A stretch of DNA of 64,000 nucleotides. Origin: Microbulbifer hydrolyticus (GTDB lineage Bacteria; Pseudomonadota; Gammaproteobacteria; Pseudomonadales; Cellvibrionaceae). The position numbers and the translations under genes were made by a program. The notes under the pieces are model-generated. The model had not been told where the DNA came from. It was given only the letters and a program-made list of their open reading frames with translations, and did not search any database. Location: positions 3,547,501-3,611,500 of the forward strand of contig NZ_CP047491.1 in assembly GCF_009931115.1 (NCBI RefSeq), written 5' to 3'. The first letter of the stretch is position 1. Every line of letters begins with the position of its first letter. Below are positions 55,197 through 63,679 of the stretch, in pieces.

Positions 55197-55713
55197 CGCC
55201 TCTGGCCTCTGCTAGTTCGTTTAACAATCCAAGCAGCGTTTCGCGCTTTTCTTCGGGCAGGAGAATTATGTCTTCGGGGCGTAGCTCAAGGAGAACAGCG
55301 CTGTGATGGTGGTAGTGTTGGTGTTCGTGGCCAACCTGGCCCTGGATGCGCATATCTCGCCGCTCAATGGCGTAGCGCTCGGGCATTAGGCCCTTCGCTC
55401 GAAGCTCAAGGAGTCGGTCGCTGTATTTGGTAATCGTGCCCACGAGTTCGCCGCGCTGGTACACAGGCTCTTCGTAGCCCTCCACGGCGCGACGGTGTAT
55501 CTCGTACTCCACTTCGGCAGCGGCAAGTTCCTGGGCATCATCCCAAGCAGCTGCGAACTCATGGTCACGGGCACGTAGTTTGTAAAACGAGGCGGACGCG
55601 AAGTGGGTGCCATCGGCGTGTGGGCTGGCAGCCTTCGCTGCTCTGCGCACAATGCCGTGGCGCCGAAGCTCCGACAGGAAGATGTTTTTGCGTTCTTCAG
55701 AAATTTTTGCCAT
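55165..55713 (-). CDS. TerS-like small terminase subunit
   Basis: A 182-aa protein (MAKISEERKNIFLSELRRHG). It has an N-terminal helix-turn-helix-like region (RRAAKAA..., FYKLRARDHEFAAAWDDAQE), followed by EVEYEIHRRAVEGYEEPVYQ, GELVGTITKYSDRLLELRAK and GLMPERY, a pattern typical of phage small terminase subunits. A His-rich patch (HEHQHYHHH) is unusual. No TerL is present in the element. In PICIs a satellite TerS redirects helper-phage packaging, so this gene is central to the satellite interpretation. An alternative ATG at 55725 adds four residues; neither start has a strong ribosome-binding site. Confidence 0.78.
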   Translation of the reverse strand: MAKISEERKNIFLSELRRHGIVRRAAKAASPHADGTHFASASFYKLRARDHEFAAAWDDAQELAAAEVEYEIHRRAVEGYEEPVYQRGELVGTITKYSDRLLELRAKGLMPERYAIERRDMRIQGQVGHEHQHYHHHSAVLLELRPEDIILLPEEKRETLLGLLNELAEARGDAEPIPRLPS

Positions 55714-55787
55714 AGCGCCGATCATGCCGGAGCTGCGACAAATTTCGTCTCACGGAATGCGCCCAAAAGGTGCTACGAGGCTGGTAG

Positions 55788-55808
55788 ACGGTTCGCCTAG
55801 CGGTTCGC
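55788..55808 (-). repeat. Internal inverted copy of the arm-type repeat pair
   Basis: ACGGTTCGC (55788-55796) and GCGGTTCGC (55800-55808), with the same 12-bp period as the left pair but opposite orientation. It lies 75 bp upstream of the TerS-like gene, so it may couple recombination factors to control of the leftward operon. Confidence 0.5.
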
Positions 55809-55896
55809 TGGCGCCCAGCGGGCGAGAGGGTGTGTGCCCACTGGGTGCAGCCGGTAACTGTAAGTTACTGGAGGCGAATTACTTATCGAAACTCCC

Positions 55897-56205
55897 CTAT
55901 CGAAATTGGGCCAAGTGGTCTTCACGAAAATCAACCCAGTCTTCCAAATGGCATATCGCACCCGAAAGACAAGCTAGTGGGTCAGTGCAACCATCGTAAT
56001 AAATACGGGCGATTTCGCTACAGACATTCGAAATTATTTCACTAATGTCCCCGAACATAACTTCGATATCTTCCATTCGAAGCTGTTCGGCATCCCTTAA
56101 ATACTGCGACGCCAGCGCTAATTTATTCGAAGCATCTAACTGCCAGCGGTTTCTCCCGAGTTCGCTCTTGTATTCCGCCAGCGATACCACTTTCTCGGTT
56201 TTCAT
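55897..56205 (-). CDS. Small satellite protein, unknown (102 aa)
   Basis: MKTEKVVSLAEYKSELGRNR, from ATG 56205 with AGAGGAAAG 5 nt upstream. The remainder is helical with VMFGDISEIISNVCSEIARI and HLEDWVDFREDHLAQFR. First leftward gene after the regulatory gap. No family recognised; an early regulator or interference protein is possible. Confidence 0.68.
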   Translation of the reverse strand: MKTEKVVSLAEYKSELGRNRWQLDASNKLALASQYLRDAEQLRMEDIEVMFGDISEIISNVCSEIARIYYDGCTDPLACLSGAICHLEDWVDFREDHLAQFR

Positions 56206-56704
56206 ACTGTCTTTCCTCTGTGCTTGCCCAAGCAGCACCGTGCCGCTCGGTGGGCGAAACATTCTCAGAAGTGCAACTGCATTTCCACCATTAACTAGGG
56301 TCTCGGATGCAGTTCATGATAAACCCGAGGGTAAGTTCTGTGGGGCCGATTTTGTTATGCGAAAAAGGTATAGACCGCGAAACAAAACGCAAGACGGACG
56401 CAGAGAATTTGTGGTATTTCGCTAGCGCGTAATTACCAGGTGGCTGCCGCAGATTCCATCAGCAATTAGCACTTTCTCTCGGTTTATCATCAATGTGGTT
56501 TAGCGGTGTTATTGCTGGTTGTTTTCGTTTTCCAACTGTGCAGACTATCGCTGTTGGCTAGGTACCTGCTCCGGTTAGCGACATTACCGCGAGCAGGGAA
56601 TCCCCTACGGTGGCCAGGGGGATGGGTTAAGTCGCTAACTACAAACCCGCCGCACAACCCAGACCTACCAGAGGCCCCGGGTCGTAACACGATGGAGAAA
56701 GTCC
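56206..56704. promoter_or_regulatory. Divergent control region of the satellite
   Basis: This 499-bp gap separates the leftward genes from the rightward alpA-primase unit. It is AT-richer than its flanks and holds no convincing gene. The alpA ribosome-binding site (GATGGAGAAAG) is at its right end. I cannot point to a specific repressor operator. Confidence 0.4.
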
Positions 56705-56995
56705 ATGTCTGCAAAGACTATGGCTCCGTCTGTTGCGTCCGCCGCAGCAGACGAGCAATCCGAAACCACCCTCAGCAATACCCTTTCCGATACTTCCGAG
56801 ACAGGAGGTTTACCCAGACGCTGGCTGCGTGCCCGCGAGGCTGCCGCATATCTCGGGATCTGTTACCACCGCCTCGGCGTTCTCCGCGACCAGGGGCGTG
56901 GGCCGCAGTACCGCAAGTTCGGTCGCATGGTTGTGTACGATGTGCGAGACATCGACGCCTACATGGAAGCTCTGCCGGCACACGGGGGGCGCTAA
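56705..56995 (+). CDS. AlpA-like helix-turn-helix regulator/excisionase
   Basis: A 96-aa protein. A Ser/Thr-rich N-terminus of about 38 residues precedes a MerR-like winged helix: WLRAREAAAYLGICYHRLGV, GPQYRKFGRMVVYDVRDIDA. This is the standard AlpA/excisionase fold of P4-like and PICI elements, which controls int expression, excision or the early operon. Its stop overlaps the primase ATG (TAATG), so the two are co-translated. Confidence 0.85.
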   Translation: MSAKTMAPSVASAAADEQSETTLSNTLSDTSETGGLPRRWLRAREAAAYLGICYHRLGVLRDQGRGPQYRKFGRMVVYDVRDIDAYMEALPAHGGR

Positions 56996-59379
56996 TGAGC
57001 GTAGAAAAAGAAAAGGCCCCTGTCCGAAAACAGGGGCCCCATCACCAACACCCACACCAAACCACACAGGAAAGTGCCAGCGAATTTTCCAGCGCATTTG
57101 GTGCGGAAACAATCACGGACTTGCCTGTCCCCGATACCGACGCGGCGGTTCGATTCCTTCAACAGTTCCGCCCGGGTGGGCCGTGGGTGCTTGCCGCCAT
57201 TTCTCCTAGCGGCGAAAAGCCCAAAGTGCTCACAATGTCATTTGGCAAGGATCGCGTGTCGGACATGGCGCACTGGGTGCAGAGCTATCAGGGCAAACGC
57301 AATTTGTACTTCCACGTTAACCCAACAATGCGCCCGCTAAGCAAGAAGGCCGCGAAGTCCGATGTTGCCTCGCTGGACTGGCTACACGTGGACATAGACC
57401 CACGCCCGGGGGAGGACGTGCACGAGGAGCGCGAGCGGGCCCTCTCGCTGCTTACGACGGCGTTACCCAAGGGCGTGCCTGCCCCTACCGTCATCGTGGA
57501 CTCTGGGGGCGGCTACCAAGCCTACTGGCGGCTGGAAACGGCGGAGCCCATAGACGGCGACGTGGCCACGGCGGAAGAGCTGGAGCGGTACACCCGGCAC
57601 CTGGAGGCCGTGTTCGGGGCCGACAATTGCCACAACGTAGATCGCATCATGCGCTTGCCCGACACGGTTAATGTTCCGGATGCGAAGAAACGAAAGAAAG
57701 GACGCAAAGCTGCTCTGGCTCGGCTGGTTACGTTTACCGAGAACAGCTATTCGCTGGGCGAATTCCAACAGGCCCCAGCAACGAAGGCTGTCGTGCCCAG
57801 CAAGGGCGGCGAGCAGAGCTACACCCTGCCGGACAATCGGCCCCAGCTGGAATCGGTGGACGAATTGGACCAGTGGGGCGTACCGGACTGGTGCAAGGTG
57901 CTCATCGTGCAGGGCAACGACCCGGATAACCCCAGCAAGTATCCGTCTCGGTCGGAGGCTTACTACCACTGTGCCTGCGAGCTGGTTCGGTGCGAAGTGC
58001 CCGACGAGGTTATTGCGAGCGTTCTGCTGGACGAGTCCCACGGGATTGCCGAAGGCCCACGGGAGAAGCGTAACCCGGAGCAGTATGTTGCTCGGCAGAT
58101 CGCCAAGGCCCACGAGGAAAAAGCCAAGCAGGACGCCGAACCAGCATGGAACCCTACCAACAAGCATGGCGGGCCTGTTCGGGGCCTTCACAACACCGTC
58201 GTGGCACTTCAGCGGCTGGGGCTGAAGTGTAGCCACGATCTGTTCCGTCGGTGCAACAACATTGGCCATCACGAGCTTCAAGAGTTCGCGGGCGAGTTTT
58301 CGGACCTTGCCGAAGTAATGTTGCGTAAGCTCATCCGCGAGCGATTTGGCTTCGACCCGGGCAAGGACTATGTAAAGGACGCGGTACTAGAGCTTTGTGC
58401 CGGGAATACCTACGACGCTCTCCGAGACCATCTTTCGTCCCTTCCGAAGTGGGACGGTAAGCAGCGCCTGGACTCGTGGCTGTGCGCATATCTCGGTGTG
58501 GAAGACAATTCCTACACTCGCGAGGCTGGTGCGCTGTGGATGCTTGGGGCGGTTGCCCGGGCGCTACAGCCGGGAGTCAAGTTCGACCATATGCTGGTGC
58601 TCGTGGGTGCCCAAGGGGTAGGCAAGTCAACGGCGCTCCGGATTCTCGCTGGCGACGAGTTCTTCTCCGATGCCAATTTCCTCGGAGCACGGGACTCTCG
58701 GGAGGTCCTAGAGGCTACCGAGGGAGCGTGGATTGTGGAGTGTGCCGAGCTCGCGGGTATGCACCGCAAAGACGCCGAGACGCTCAAGTACGAGATCACG
58801 AAGCAGGAAGACCGGGGGCGCCCAGCTTACGCCCGGAACCCGGTCACTGTGCCTCGCCGTTTCGTGCTGGCGGGCACGACCAACAGCCCCCGCTTCCTAC
58901 AGGACGAAACCGGCAACCGTCGTTTCTGGCCGGTGGAGGCGGCGGAGACCGACCTGGAGGCACTGGCCCGCGACCGCGACCAACTGTGGGCCGAAGCACT
59001 TGCCCGCTACGAGGCAAGCGGCGGTAGGTGTCGTCTGTTCCTTACTGGCGAAGCCAAGCGGCTGGCGGAGGCTGCCCAGGAGGGGCGCCGCAAGGCCGAC
59101 GACGGGCTGGTGGAGCAGTTGGAGAACATCAAGGCCGAGGGGCGCTACAAGGACGTATTAGCCGTAGCTACCGAGACGGTTTACGGCTTGCTGGGTATCC
59201 CCAACGAGAGACGCAGAGGCAAGCTGGCGACCGACGTGCAGCAAGCGATGCGGGTACTTGGTTGGGAGCCTACACCCAACGTGGTGCACTGGCTGGGCAA
59301 GAAGCGACGGCTGTACCTTTGGCGGGGCGAGGGTCCAGAGCCGGAGCTTGTTGCGCCGGACACACAGTTCGCGTCTTAA
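56995..59379 (+). CDS. Primase-polymerase fused to VapE-type helicase (satellite replicase)
   Basis: A 794-aa replication protein starting at ATG 56995. The N-terminal RepB/AEP-like primase has the acidic motif WLHVDIDPRPGED (D133, D135) and RIMRLPDTVNVPD (about 217-229). The C-terminal virulence-associated E domain has WDGKQRLDSWLCAYLGVED, Walker A GAQGVGKSTALRIL near residue 537, the Walker B-like WIVECAELAGM, and TTNSPRFLQDETGNRRFWPV. Such fusions initiate theta replication of P4-type and PICI satellites from a nearby origin. The iteron-rich region immediately downstream fits. A terminator follows 9 bp after the stop. Confidence 0.93.
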   Translation: MSVEKEKAPVRKQGPHHQHPHQTTQESASEFSSAFGAETITDLPVPDTDAAVRFLQQFRPGGPWVLAAISPSGEKPKVLTMSFGKDRVSDMAHWVQSYQGKRNLYFHVNPTMRPLSKKAAKSDVASLDWLHVDIDPRPGEDVHEERERALSLLTTALPKGVPAPTVIVDSGGGYQAYWRLETAEPIDGDVATAEELERYTRHLEAVFGADNCHNVDRIMRLPDTVNVPDAKKRKKGRKAALARLVTFTENSYSLGEFQQAPATKAVVPSKGGEQSYTLPDNRPQLESVDELDQWGVPDWCKVLIVQGNDPDNPSKYPSRSEAYYHCACELVRCEVPDEVIASVLLDESHGIAEGPREKRNPEQYVARQIAKAHEEKAKQDAEPAWNPTNKHGGPVRGLHNTVVALQRLGLKCSHDLFRRCNNIGHHELQEFAGEFSDLAEVMLRKLIRERFGFDPGKDYVKDAVLELCAGNTYDALRDHLSSLPKWDGKQRLDSWLCAYLGVEDNSYTREAGALWMLGAVARALQPGVKFDHMLVLVGAQGVGKSTALRILAGDEFFSDANFLGARDSREVLEATEGAWIVECAELAGMHRKDAETLKYEITKQEDRGRPAYARNPVTVPRRFVLAGTTNSPRFLQDETGNRRFWPVEAAETDLEALARDRDQLWAEALARYEASGGRCRLFLTGEAKRLAEAAQEGRRKADDGLVEQLENIKAEGRYKDVLAVATETVYGLLGIPNERRRGKLATDVQQAMRVLGWEPTPNVVHWLGKKRRLYLWRGEGPEPELVAPDTQFAS

Positions 59380-59387
59380 CCACCAGC

Positions 59388-59410
59388 AGGGGCCTTCGGG
59401 CCCCTTTTTG
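59388..59410 (+). terminator. Terminator after the primase gene
   Basis: AGGGGCC-TTCG-GGCCCCT with a T-run; a very stable UUCG-loop hairpin. Confidence 0.93.
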
Positions 59411-59437
59411 TTGCTCGCCCGGGAGGACGGAACGCAA

Positions 59438-59726
59438 GTAACGTAAGAGGTAACGTGGTGGCAAGGCGCTGCGTTACCCCGCAACCCCTGTAAATACGCG
59501 GCCTGTAGCGGGGTAACGTAGGTAACGTAGGAATTGCCTACTTCTGGGTACGGTACTTCCCCTGGTCACTCGCCCACCGGGACGAACCACCTCCGTTGCC
59601 CTTTACCCCTTTTACCCTATTCCTACGTTCCCTACGTTACCTACGTTACCTAATGGGAAAAGCCTGTAATTACGGGGGCTACAGCGGTAACGTAGGAAGC
59701 AAATCCTACGTTATCCCTACGTTACT
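59438..59726. other. Putative replication origin with iterons GGTAACGTAGG
   Basis: At least ten copies of GGTAACGTAGG or close variants. Five are forward (59438, 59449, 59512, 59521, 59686) and five are inverted (59622, 59631, 59640, 59705, 59716). Two longer direct repeats of about 36 bp, starting CCTGTAA.TACG.GG, begin near 59487 and 59663, each ending in an iteron. The position just after the replicase fits an origin. The following 59727-60059 is gene-free, carries GC-rich then AT-rich sequence, and contains the endonuclease promoter. Confidence 0.78.
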
Positions 59727-60059
59727 TTCGCCTCCCCCAGTGGGCATCCCATCCCCGGGCGACCACCCCGAGCCCGCGTAAGCCGCGAAACCCGCCCCAG
59801 ACAGTCCGCCCACGGTTCGCTACTGGGCAAACCCGCCCACAGTCCCAGCCGCGCCAACAACCTGCGGGGATATTTAATTACCGCGAGGCCAGTCGGCGGC
59901 CATTAGCCCACTGGCTGGGCGGCACCCGCAGTCTCGGAAACTATCGCGCGAGCGCATATCTTCTCGCCATAACGCCCCACAAGCCGCTCGCCCCGGCCCG
60001 CTCGACAACGCAACGATTACCCGGTACTTTCGTACGGTTTACAGTAGTTTGGGATCGAT

Positions 60060-60977
60060 ATGCAGACGCAAGATGTAATCCGACTCGGAAGAGAGCACTT
60101 AAGGAGTATGTCCGGTCACGTCTTCGACGTACTGGAAGTAAAGGAACCCATTTCCCCGGATGCGGCGGTAAACCTTTCCAAGGTCATCTCCAAGCTGTCC
60201 CCTCTGGTGGGGAACATGATCGAGTTCAACTCGGTAGAATTCCTAAACGACCAAGAAGACTTTCATGGTCACGGAATTTGGCAGAGACAAGACCCCGGAT
60301 TCCCGGACACTATTTTCCAGGGCGTTACGCCGACACCTGGCTTCGAGATTAAGGCTTGGTTCCCGCTAGCTACGGAAATTACTGCGAGATTCAAGGATAG
60401 CCAGAACCACTTTGCCCACGACCAAACGCATGTAGCGATGCTGGCATGGCTCCCCGAACAACTAATATTCGGTAAACCAAAAATCCTCGGAGTCTGCGTG
60501 GTGTCTGGCCTATCCGTCGCACAAGCTAGGGACAACCACTACCACAATCCTCCGGATTACCTTGTTTTGGAGCCGGAAGATACCGCAAGCCGAACGCAAA
60601 ACCTCCAGCAGACAAATACAAACGGCTACAAATTCCAGGGCACACAAGAAGAGTTTCGCGAGGCACAGGAGCTTGTCGCCAGCTGGGGGCCAAACGCGAT
60701 GCAATATTCCCCTACGCCCGAGTACCAAGAGAGGTTACGGGAACTTATTGCCCGATTTAGGTACCGCCTCGACACGAACTTTGCAAAGATGGACCGGATT
60801 GTTCACCCCGGGATCGAGGAGTTTAAAACCTCAATTTACCGCCTCAATTTCCATGGGAAGACAGTTGGGGAGTGGAATAAATTGCTGGGAAGCAAGGGGC
60901 GGGACGAAGAGATTCGCACCGCCCTTCAAGAGCATCTGGGGATTAGAGAAGAGGACGCTGAAGAACTTCTGCTTTAA
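60060..60977 (+). CDS. Type II restriction endonuclease (PD-(D/E)xK)
   Basis: A 305-aa protein. P82-D83 in GFPDTIFQG and E96-I97-K98 in PGFEIKAW form a PD-(12)-ExK active site. HYHNPPDYLVLEPEDT and QQTNTNGYKFQGTQEEF follow. It is convergent with the methyltransferase gene and their ends overlap by 35 bp, a common type II layout. It would cut unmethylated DNA in the cytoplasm; specificity is not readable. It is AT-richer than the neighbouring primase, consistent with separately acquired cargo. Confidence 0.82.
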   Translation: MQTQDVIRLGREHLRSMSGHVFDVLEVKEPISPDAAVNLSKVISKLSPLVGNMIEFNSVEFLNDQEDFHGHGIWQRQDPGFPDTIFQGVTPTPGFEIKAWFPLATEITARFKDSQNHFAHDQTHVAMLAWLPEQLIFGKPKILGVCVVSGLSVAQARDNHYHNPPDYLVLEPEDTASRTQNLQQTNTNGYKFQGTQEEFREAQELVASWGPNAMQYSPTPEYQERLRELIARFRYRLDTNFAKMDRIVHPGIEEFKTSIYRLNFHGKTVGEWNKLLGSKGRDEEIRTALQEHLGIREEDAEELLL

Positions 60978-62016
60978 TTCGCTCCAGCCCATAGTAAAAA
61001 TATGTCGGGTCTATCTCCGAAGAGAAGGCCCGACGGCCTAAGCGCCGCGACGCAACAGTTGCAGAAAACAAGCCGCCGAAGGGTTCCCAAACAACGTCAT
61101 TCGAATCGGTGGATGCAGCAATAATTTGCGTCATCAGATCGAGTGGTTTCTGGTTAAGGTGCACGGCTTTCCCACCAGGAACAGAAAAGCGCTCTTTTCC
61201 CCGCAGCGCGGGCCGCTCCCAAACATTGGTAACACCATACGGGCAACGAAACTTCGCCCGCATACGACCCCACTGCTCGCCAGTTGCTGGCCGTTTTCCG
61301 TCGATAGAAAAATATGGTCGACCTTCCGGCTTGCCGTGTTCGTTGGCATAAGCCTGCAGTTTTTCGAACATCTCGGGAGGCGGAAAATACCAAAGGTGCC
61401 CCTTGTCGAGGTATTTACGCGCAGCCGCATCCTTTACACCGCATGCAGTGTTGGCTGCCTTTCTGGGCAAACCTGTCCGGGCCCACTCGCCGATTAGCCA
61501 CTCGCGTAATGGGGTATCGCTTACTCGCGCCTCGAACACATACTGGACGCAAATCTCGGTGGTAACGGGAAAACGGCGTATCTTTGCGGTATTTACGTTG
61601 CCTGCAATATGCCCCTTACCTTTGTTCCAGGTGTTTGCGTTCACATAACGCCAGCCATACTTCTCCAAGATTGGGTGCACAGCAGCCCAACCGATTTCGC
61701 TGTTCCAGAACCAGAGAGTGGTCTCCGCTGTTGCGTACTTGGACCACTCTGCGATGTGAGGTTCATACCATTCAGGCAAGCCCAGGTGGTCCGAAGTGTC
61801 GCCCTCAAAACCAAGGACGCCATATCCGCCATCACTAACGATGCAGGTTGGGCGCTCCCAGTGCCGATACTGCTCCACGCTATCGCCGCAGGTAACTCGC
61901 ACGAGCTCATCTTCCCAAATGGATTGCTCCAGGGCTTCGGTTCTTTTAACTGCACGCCCTCTGCCCACTGTACTTGTGCGCTCCATTTTCTTGGGCGCTT
62001 TCACTGTTTCATTCAT
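60943..62016 (-). CDS. DNA (amino)methyltransferase, modification partner of the endonuclease
   Basis: A 357-aa methyltransferase. The catalytic motif IV variant SDGGYGVLGF (61-70) comes before the SAM-binding motif DVVWEPFGGLFSATVA (about 307-322), i.e. the beta-class order. LWFWNSEIGWAAVHPILEKY and HLNQKPLDLM are further conserved blocks. It would make N6-methyladenine or N4-methylcytosine to protect host and satellite DNA. Its ATG overlaps the end of a possible 63-aa frame that in turn overlaps the integrase stop, suggesting co-transcription with int. Confidence 0.9.
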   Translation of the reverse strand: MNETVKAPKKMERTSTVGRGRAVKRTEALEQSIWEDELVRVTCGDSVEQYRHWERPTCIVSDGGYGVLGFEGDTSDHLGLPEWYEPHIAEWSKYATAETTLWFWNSEIGWAAVHPILEKYGWRYVNANTWNKGKGHIAGNVNTAKIRRFPVTTEICVQYVFEARVSDTPLREWLIGEWARTGLPRKAANTACGVKDAAARKYLDKGHLWYFPPPEMFEKLQAYANEHGKPEGRPYFSIDGKRPATGEQWGRMRAKFRCPYGVTNVWERPALRGKERFSVPGGKAVHLNQKPLDLMTQIIAASTDSNDVVWEPFGGLFSATVASRRLGRRAFSSEIDPTYFYYGLERIKAEVLQRPLL

Positions 62017-62200
62017 ACGGAGTTTCTCGTAAGCCGCACCCCCAGAACAGAGAGACCCGGGATTCCCGGGTCCTGTTCGGTCGATTGCGTGGTGCGGTAA
62101 GTATTTTTGGCAACTGGGTGGCTAGCAGCAGCGAATACCGCTCATTTCTCGACCAATTGCGTATAGCTTCCATTTTCTCATTTTCAGAGAGCAACTTCAT
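62009..62200 (-). CDS. Possible 63-aa linker gene between int and the methyltransferase
   Basis: A frame starting MKLLSENEKMEAIRNWSRNE overlaps the int stop by ATGA and runs into the methyltransferase start with an 8-bp overlap. The overlaps at both ends are what a translationally coupled operon would show. The C-terminal half runs through a perfect CCCGGG palindrome and looks less protein-like. It could be a small control protein or chance. Confidence 0.38.
   Translation of the reverse strand: MKLLSENEKMEAIRNWSRNERYSLLLATQLPKILTAPRNRPNRTRESRVSLFWGCGLRETPYE
62054..62072. promoter_or_regulatory. Palindrome with two CCCGGG sites before the methyltransferase
   Basis: GACCCGGGA-T-TCCCGGGTC, a perfect 9-bp inverted repeat 38 bp upstream of the methyltransferase ATG. 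It may be an operator for R-M expression control or a methyltransferase autoregulatory site. Confidence 0.4.
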
Positions 62201-63462
62201 GCGACTTTTGCGCGCAATGGGACCACCTTCCCCTCCCCATGTATCCTCCCCTGTAGGTAGGCCGTTACCCGCCCGGTACAGCGCCGCAGGTGGTCGCCCA
62301 GCTCCGTGCCGTGGATGTACCCACCAGTCACATCGCCAATCTTGTGGTTCACCAGCAGCTTCACATCGTAGTCGGCGAGCCCAGCAGCCTTGGCAGCAGT
62401 AACGAAGGAGTGCCGCATCACATGCGGGCTGGGCAGGCCCAGGTGCCGCGCATCCACCCCGGTAAGGTGCCCACTTTGGGAGCGGGCGGAAGGGAATATC
62501 CAAGGGCAATCCTCGCCGAAGACGGCCCGGTTCTCTGCGATGCGCTCCTGGAGCAAGCCAACCACATAGTCGGACAGAGGAAGGTCGAAGGCCCGCTCTT
62601 CTCCGCCCTTGGGCTTAGGGACGTGCAGAAAGCCGTTCTTGGGGTCGAAATGCTCCACCCGGGCGGAGCCAGCAGCGGCCCGGCGCATTCCGGTAAAGGC
62701 GAGGAACAGGTACCAGTCCCGGGCGATTGCGCTGGGCAGGTTCTGTACAGCTTCCCACCACGATGGCCAGTCCTGCACGAACGTCTTGCGGCCAACCTCC
62801 TTGTTAAAGTCCACCGCCTCGGTAGGGGGCGGCGGCAGGTCGCGCTGCTTGCGGCGGGCATAGCGGTACACGGCCCGGAGGAAACGCATGGTCTGGTTGG
62901 CACAGATGGGGCCGTGTTCTTTAGTAATACTGCGGTGTAGGGCGTCCACACCGAAGGTGTCGTGGCCTATCTCCTCCAGCGGGCGGTCTGCCCAGTGGGC
63001 AAGGTACAGCCGGAGGTACTTCCGATAGCCCTTAATAGTGCTGGCTTGCCGGCCCATCCGCTCGCGGCTGTCCAGATAGCCCTCCGCTGCCATGCCCAGG
63101 GTGTACACCAGTTTCTTGGGCTCCTCGGGCGGCTTGTTGGGGTCGATGCCCTGGCGCATTAGGGCGATCACCTCGCGGGCCTTGTCCCGGGCCTCGTCCA
63201 CCGTGCCGAAGTCCCGGACGTCCCCCAACTTAACCCGGCGAGTGCCCACCATGGCCCGCTTCCCGTCTGGGCCCTTCTCGGCGCTGTAGAGGTCGCGCTG
63301 TACGGTGTAGACCTTGCTGTTGGCGTGCACCGTAACCATTAGGCCGCGCACCTCGGTATCCCGCACCGAATACGAGAGCACCCGGCCCTTTTCGTTGCGC
63401 TTTGCCCACGGTAGGGCCCCCACATTCTTAAGCGTTAACCGCATCGGCTTTTTCTTGGCCAT
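62197..63462 (-). CDS. int: Tyrosine integrase (P4-like)
   Basis: A 421-aa site-specific recombinase. I start at ATG 63462 (MAKKKPMRLTLKNVGALPWA) because GGAGGAG lies 8 nt upstream; a longer frame to 63531 is unsupported. Catalytic residues are R260 (FTGMRRAA), H347 and R350 (HVMRHSF), a His in VNHKIGD, and Y382 (GYIHGT). The N-terminal arm-binding and core-binding domains occupy about 1-215. It lies at the right end of the element with arm-type repeats in its upstream region. Its leftward transcript may continue into the methyltransferase. Confidence 0.95.
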   Translation of the reverse strand: MAKKKPMRLTLKNVGALPWAKRNEKGRVLSYSVRDTEVRGLMVTVHANSKVYTVQRDLYSAEKGPDGKRAMVGTRRVKLGDVRDFGTVDEARDKAREVIALMRQGIDPNKPPEEPKKLVYTLGMAAEGYLDSRERMGRQASTIKGYRKYLRLYLAHWADRPLEEIGHDTFGVDALHRSITKEHGPICANQTMRFLRAVYRYARRKQRDLPPPPTEAVDFNKEVGRKTFVQDWPSWWEAVQNLPSAIARDWYLFLAFTGMRRAAAGSARVEHFDPKNGFLHVPKPKGGEERAFDLPLSDYVVGLLQERIAENRAVFGEDCPWIFPSARSQSGHLTGVDARHLGLPSPHVMRHSFVTAAKAAGLADYDVKLLVNHKIGDVTGGYIHGTELGDHLRRCTGRVTAYLQGRIHGEGKVVPLRAKVA

Positions 63463-63501
63463 TCTTGGCTCTCCTCCTGCTGTTACTGGGTGTTTCCGTT
63501 C

Positions 63502-63558
63502 GCGAACCGTTTGGTAGCCGGGGCAACCCACAGCGAACCGTTAGCGAACTTTCTGGGC
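63502..63558 (+). repeat. Right arm-type repeats GCGAACCGT
   Basis: GCGAACCGT at 63502 and 63533, plus GCGAACTTTCTGGGC at 63544. The last pair with its CTGGGC tail mirrors the left pair at 52352-52378 in the same orientation. It is upstream of int. Confidence 0.55.
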
Positions 63559-63679
63559 CACGGACTTACGCAGCCTTAAGCAGGAATCATTGAGTAAAGA
63601 GGGGCAGAAGCAAGCGTTTATGCGGGCTACAGCGGGGCCTAGCCATCTTAAACAACAAGGAAGGAATTAAACTGAAGGA

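Noticed and set aside
56490..56714. 74-codon leftward frame in the satellite control region
   Set aside because: No ribosome-binding site, overlaps the alpA start, low-quality composition.
59438..59726. CRISPR array
   Set aside because: Repeats are about 11 bp, in both orientations, irregularly spaced and next to a replicase; iterons explain them.
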